From assembly GCA_045617225.1 (NCBI GenBank), contig JAZLIC010000035.1:1-15026 (forward strand): DNA of 15,026 bases, read 5' to 3'. Source of the stretch: JAZLIC01 sp045617225. Its GTDB lineage: Bacteria; Bacillota; Clostridia; Monoglobales; Monoglobaceae. The notes beneath the pieces are model-generated. The model made no database searches. It was not told the DNA's origin and worked only from the letters and a program-made list of their open reading frames with translations. Shown one piece after another: positions 14,063 through 15,026 of the stretch. Every line of letters starts with the position of its first letter. Position 1 is the first letter of the stretch. Both the position numbers and the translations under genes were made by a program.

Positions 14063-14125
14063 AAGCCAACATATATTATAACATTTATCATTAAAAAATG
14101 CTATTGTTATTTAATATGTTGGCTT
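14063..14125. repeat. Long imperfect inverted repeat between the PHP gene and the hydrogenase operon
   Basis: AAGCCAACATAT (14063-14074) and ATATGTTGGCTT (14114-14125) are perfect 12-bp arms. Inside them TGTTAT/ATAACA (minus strand 14083-14078 and 14110-14105) can also pair, with a 3+3 internal loop, followed by CATT/AATG nearer the tip. The right arm lies in the last codons of the PHP gene. There is no terminal T run typical of an intrinsic terminator. The predicted -10 box of the hydrogenase operon is inside the structure. Confidence 0.7.
14075..14083 (-). promoter_or_regulatory. Possible extended -10 promoter of the hydrogenase operon
   Basis: On the - strand TGTTATAAT reads as an extended -10 element (TG, one base, perfect TATAAT). 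No good -35 box lies 16-18 bp upstream. Transcription would begin near 14068 and leave a leader of about 70 nt containing a small hairpin (CGGC/GCCG, 14028-14039). Confidence 0.42.
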
Positions 14126-14814
14126 GCAAATTTTAATAAAATTTCTTCGACACTTTTGTTCAAAATGTCAAAAAAATGTGCTTTTTCTGAGATGTCACCC
14201 AAATAATGGGCATCTGAGTCTGTAATAATAAAATAATCGGAATAATCTCCTGCCATACTCTCTAAATTTTTTTCGGTGATTTCAAGAGCGCCTACCTCTA
14301 AATCCGGCGGCAGAAAGCCTAAATTTGAAAGTACGCTGTAACTGCTTCTGTCGATATGTGCAGGGATTGCAACGCCGCCTGATTCGTTAGTATATTTTAC
14401 TACATCGTATATACTAAGTCCGGTAGCGGTGACAAGCAGGTTTTCCTCCTCACCGATTATGTTATCATCTGCATCCATATAGTATTGGTTGCCGAAGATT
14501 TCGGGCTTATTTTTAACAGGAACACTGTTCTTGCGGATAATTTTTTCCATTTGTTCCGCCTTTTCAACAGTAGGAAAAAGGCAGAGGATATGTACTTCTT
14601 CTTCGGATTCGACCTCCATACCCGGGATAACAAGAAGGTTATTCCCTGCGACCTTTTGCACCGCCCTAACATTTCCGCAGGCGTTGTGGTCGGTGACAGC
14701 AATAACATCAAGCCCCTTTAAAAGAGCCATATTTACAATGTTATTTGGTGTCATATCATTGTCGCCGCAAGGGGAAAGCGCCGAGTGTATATGAAGGTCG
14801 TAGTAAAGCCTCAT
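14107..14814 (-). CDS. PHP-domain metal-dependent phosphoesterase family protein
   Basis: The polymerase-and-histidinol-phosphatase (PHP) fold usually binds two or three metal ions and hydrolyses phosphoester bonds; the substrate here is unknown. The 235-aa product shows the metal-site motifs in order: DLHIHS (6-11, His8 and His10), VTDHN (40-44, Asp42 and His43), GMEVE (65-69, Glu67), His75, PAHIDR (151-156, His153) and DSDAH (199-203, Asp201 and His203). It is soluble, without a signal peptide. ATG 14814 overlaps the TGA of the upstream gene as ATGA, and no strong ribosome-binding site precedes it, so translation is probably coupled. PHP and DRTGG-type genes recur beside clostridial hydrogenase operons, which suggests a role linked to that system. 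This is inferred from context only. Confidence 0.88.
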   Translation of the reverse strand: MRLYYDLHIHSALSPCGDNDMTPNNIVNMALLKGLDVIAVTDHNACGNVRAVQKVAGNNLLVIPGMEVESEEEVHILCLFPTVEKAEQMEKIIRKNSVPVKNKPEIFGNQYYMDADDNIIGEEENLLVTATGLSIYDVVKYTNESGGVAIPAHIDRSSYSVLSNLGFLPPDLEVGALEITEKNLESMAGDYSDYFIITDSDAHYLGDISEKAHFFDILNKSVEEILLKFASQHIK

Positions 14815-15026
14815 ATACCGAGTGCCGCAAGTGCTTTTGCTACCTGATAGGCACTCTTTTCTGTGGTGAGAATTGTTATGTCCTCTGCATTTGCTTTTGC
14901 GACCGCATTTGCGTCAGGTACAAAACCGTCTGCGATTATTATGCAGGCGGCTTCTGTGAGTGACGCTACTGCAACGATATTTAAGTTTGTCTGAATGGTA
15001 ATCCATACATAACCGTTTCCTACCTT
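14811..15026 (-). CDS. DRTGG-like domain protein, C-terminal part, 5' end outside the window
   Basis: The frame is open from the right edge to the TGA at 14811-14813, giving 71 residues that start KVGNGYVWITIQTNLNIVAV and end YQVAKALAALGI. The pattern of a hydrophobic strand (NIVAVA), a segment ACIIIADGFVPD, and a strand-helix ending DITILTTEKSAYQVAKAL resembles DRTGG-type domains, a small alpha/beta fold found in proteins near hydrogenase genes and fused to CBS or kinase-like domains elsewhere. The assignment rests on pattern and context and is tentative. No membrane segment is visible. It overlaps the PHP gene by 4 nt (ATGA), so the two form one operon. Confidence 0.65.
   Translation of the reverse strand, partial: KVGNGYVWITIQTNLNIVAVASLTEAACIIIADGFVPDANAVAKANAEDITILTTEKSAYQVAKALAALGI

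Overview
The window comes from a spore-forming, anaerobic Firmicute, most likely a member of the Clostridia. The evidence is a sporulation sigma factor (SigG), the spore-core dehydration pair SpmA/SpmB and Veg, together with an oxygen-sensitive [FeFe]-hydrogenase of the multisubunit HndABCD/HydABC type. Shine-Dalgarno sequences are strong, several starts are GTG or TTG, and the sigma-A promoters are clear. I cannot name the genus.

Layout, left to right. (1) 1-2937, + strand: the end of murA, then a divIB/ftsQ with a large acidic repetitive insertion, then ftsZ with its own promoter, a GTG start and a terminator. (2) 2946-3105: a composite intergenic repeat. (3) 3123-3893, - strand: sigG. (4) 4026-5582, + strand: a DUF1893 gene overlapping a ferredoxin-fused aldo/keto reductase, then a terminator. 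(5) 5656-7081: mgtE behind a near-consensus promoter. (6) 7100-7521: veg with promoter and terminator. (7) 7568-8664: spmA-spmB. (8) 8679-8966: a second copy of the composite repeat and a probably bidirectional terminator. (9) 13998 down to 8974, - strand: an hnd-type hydrogenase operon in the order NuoE-like subunit (split), stand-alone HATPase, thioredoxin-like ferredoxin, NuoF-like flavoprotein, [FeFe]-hydrogenase. (10) 14107-15026, - strand: a PHP-domain gene overlapping the end of a DRTGG-like gene that runs off the window.

The left part serves cell division, peptidoglycan synthesis and sporulation. The right part is a redox module in which NAD(P)(H), probably ferredoxin, and H2 exchange electrons through a flavoprotein/iron-sulphur complex. 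It is accompanied by three putative regulatory or accessory proteins (HATPase, PHP, DRTGG-like).

Three points deserve most attention. The NuoE-like gene is cut by an in-frame TAA immediately followed by ATG, leaving 44-aa and 118-aa pieces that together rebuild a full-length subunit. Two 89-bp inverted-repeat-bounded elements lie in opposite orientations inside the same flanking repeat unit. The hydrogenase L1 motif reads TSCSPGW where TSCCPGW is usual. I found no CRISPR array, tRNA, rRNA, transposase or phage gene.
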